Source of the DNA: an uncultured Synergistia bacterium
GTDB taxonomy: Bacteria; Eremiobacterota; SpSt-956; JAKJGF01
Length of the DNA: 6,581 nucleotides
Assembly (NCBI GenBank): GCA_937888925.1
Contig: CALARM010000819.1
Coordinates: 1 to 6,581, forward strand
Direction: 5' to 3'
Shown: piece by piece, positions 5,166 through 6,581 of the stretch
Numbering within the stretch: the first letter of the stretch is position 1
Layout: each line of letters opens with the position of its first letter
Made by a program: the position numbers and the translations under genes
The notes under the pieces: generated by a model
What the model was told of the DNA's origin: nothing
The model's database searches: none
Seen by the model: only the letters and a program-made list of their open reading frames with translations

Positions 5166-6581
5166 TTCTACCCTGTCCATTATACCCATCAGACAGAGAT
5201 TATAAATTATCTCCGATGTTTCAAAATAACTCTTATTTATTCTGTGGGCAACGTCCATAAGTGATGTATTACCTTTTAACTGGGCCAGTACTTCCAGCTC
5301 TTTTGAAGACAGTGATACTACCTGATAATTCTTCGACAGGGAAATTTTAAAAATACTCTCAGGAGAGATTACGATTTCTTTCATTTTATTCCATTCTTCC
5401 CATACTGCAAGGCTATTTATTAAAAGTTCATTTGTAGATTCTTTGACAAAAACTTCTTTTGACTTCAGCTCCGGTTCGATCTTTACTGTCATATTATTCC
5501 ATAAAGGGAAACTGTATATGGCTTTTTCATCTTTCAGAGTTCCCAGACCTGCCTGAATTATTTCACCTTTATCAAAACAAATAAATCCATCATGACTCTT
5601 ATAAACCAGATTCAGTTTTCCTGTAAATTTACTCAAAGACATTTCCGTCAAAAAATCACAGAAATTACCTGCCTCCAGGCTGGTAGTACTTAATTCTATC
5701 TTTTCAGGTTCTTTTTTTTCATATTCCAGAAGTTTCATTTTCTTCTTTTTCTCTTCATCCAGACCTGTCGGGAAAAATTCATTTAACAGTACTTTGGCAA
5801 TTTCAGGCACTATAGGAGAACCACCTCTATGAGCCTCTCTCACGGCTTCCGAAAGAAATTCCATCCTGCTCCCTTTAACTATATACCCTACTGCCCCTGC
5901 TTTAAAAGCCCTGAGAACTGTTTCCTGATTGGAAAGAGCAGTTAACATTACAATCTTACAGGATGGATTAAACTTTGTAAGTTTCTCTGTGGCAGAAATA
6001 CCATCCATTTCCGGCATATATACATCCATCACTATAACATCTGGCTTTATTTCCATGGTTTTGTATTTTTCAATAGCCTGCATACCATTTTCTGCTGTTT
6101 CTATAACCTCTATATCATCAAATGATGAAAGTATCTCCACAGAAGTATCTCTGAGGTCGAATTCATCATCGACAACCATAACCGATATCTTCTCCTTCTC
6201 CGTATCAGGCGATTTTTTTATGAGATTCATGAGGGATCTGAAACTTTTCTTTATTACATCTGCCCGGGATTTGATAAATGAAGAAATTGTTACACTTTGA
6301 TGTCTGGGAGCAAAAATCTGATTATAAAGCTCTTTTAAATCTTTTGTCATTTCTTCGGCAGTCTGATATCTTTTATTTTTATCCCTTTTAAGTGATTTAA
6401 TGACAATCTGCTCAATTTTCTGACTCAAAGAAGGCACTACATTTCTAACAGGCTGAAATTCAAAAGGTATGTAAGGACCTTTACCTGTCAGAAGATGATG
6501 TATGGTAGCGCCGAAAGAATATATATCACTCCTGGGATCCTGTTCTCCTACATATTGTTCAGGCGGTGCATAACCTTCTGT
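5163..6581 (-). CDS. Ser/Thr kinase (C-lobe) - receiver - PATAN/DUF4388 - winged-helix signalling protein, 3' part only
   Basis: The frame is open from the right edge to TAG at 5163-5165, giving 472 residues; the start lies outside the window. Counting from the edge, residues 1-78 are the end of a Hanks-type kinase: activation-segment EGYAPPEQY (2-10, with PPE for the usual APE), SDIYSFGATIHHLLTG (18-33) and the late Arg71 in DKNKRYQTAEEM. A linker precedes a CheY-like receiver (about 131-250) with acidic pocket Asp138/Asp139, phosphoacceptor Asp186 in MDVYMPEMDG, Thr214 and Lys236, all intact. Residues about 300-400 resemble the PATAN/DUF4388 domain (FTGKLNLVYKSHDGFICFDKGEIIQAG). About 408-472 look like the small winged helix that often follows it. 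So the protein appears to join Ser/Thr phosphorylation to His-Asp phosphorelay input. There is no membrane segment in the visible part. ATP-binding and catalytic loops are not visible, so kinase activity is untested. It is convergent to iorAB; its partner histidine kinase is not here. Confidence 0.9.
   Translation of the reverse strand, partial: TEGYAPPEQYVGEQDPRSDIYSFGATIHHLLTGKGPYIPFEFQPVRNVVPSLSQKIEQIVIKSLKRDKNKRYQTAEEMTKDLKELYNQIFAPRHQSVTISSFIKSRADVIKKSFRSLMNLIKKSPDTEKEKISVMVVDDEFDLRDTSVEILSSFDDIEVIETAENGMQAIEKYKTMEIKPDVIVMDVYMPEMDGISATEKLTKFNPSCKIVMLTALSNQETVLRAFKAGAVGYIVKGSRMEFLSEAVREAHRGGSPIVPEIAKVLLNEFFPTGLDEEKKKKMKLLEYEKKEPEKIELSTTSLEAGNFCDFLTEMSLSKFTGKLNLVYKSHDGFICFDKGEIIQAGLGTLKDEKAIYSFPLWNNMTVKIEPELKSKEVFVKESTNELLINSLAVWEEWNKMKEIVISPESIFKISLSKNYQVVSLSSKELEVLAQLKGNTSLMDVAHRINKSYFETSEIIYNLCLMGIMDRVE

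Noticed and set aside
5929..6300. Plus-strand open frame of 123 residues
   Set aside because: It lies wholly antisense to the receiver coding sequence, is Ser/Ile-rich with no motif, and has no good ribosome binding site.
6435..6437. GTG at 6437 as the start of the minus-strand receiver protein
   Set aside because: The frame stays open to the window edge and the 48 upstream residues are recognisable kinase sequence (EGYAPPEQY, SDIYSFGA), so the true start lies beyond the window.

Overview
This A+T-rich window comes from a bacterial chromosome. Genes begin with ATG or GTG behind AGGAGG-like ribosome binding sites, and spacers are short. The indolepyruvate:ferredoxin oxidoreductase pair points to an anaerobe that ferments amino acids or peptides. 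The Hanks-type kinase joined to a receiver, a PATAN/DUF4388 domain and a winged helix suggests a lineage rich in complex signalling. I cannot name the phylum from the sequence alone.

Layout, left to right: (1) the 5' part of an unrecognised acidic, helical protein on the minus strand, starting with GTG at 393 and running off the left edge; (2) a divergent spacer (394-659) with a heptamer repeat array and a probable promoter for the next gene; (3) a 631-residue clostripain-family (C11) cysteine peptidase with no signal peptide (660-2555, plus); (4) a 232-base spacer with a perfect five-copy CTTCACT array, a good sigma-70-like promoter and a second degenerate heptamer array; (5) the iorA-iorB operon (2788-5131, plus); (6) a perfect GC-rich palindrome between convergent genes; (7) the 3' part of a kinase/receiver/PATAN/winged-helix protein on the minus strand, running off the right edge.

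Only iorA and iorB clearly work together. They encode the two subunits of an enzyme that oxidises aryl pyruvates, made from aromatic amino acids, to aryl-acetyl-CoA while reducing ferredoxin. The peptidase could supply amino acids by intracellular proteolysis, but nothing here proves that link. The kinase/response-regulator protein is convergent to iorAB and probably a separate unit.

The least ordinary features are non-coding. Three intergenic arrays have a 7-base period: GTRACNN twice, in opposite orientations on either side of the peptidase gene and sharing an identical 12-mer, and GTGAAGA once. A 12-bp-stem palindrome supplies the stop codon of the kinase gene. I found no CRISPR, tRNA, rRNA, transposase or phage gene. 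I see no convincing new multi-gene system here.
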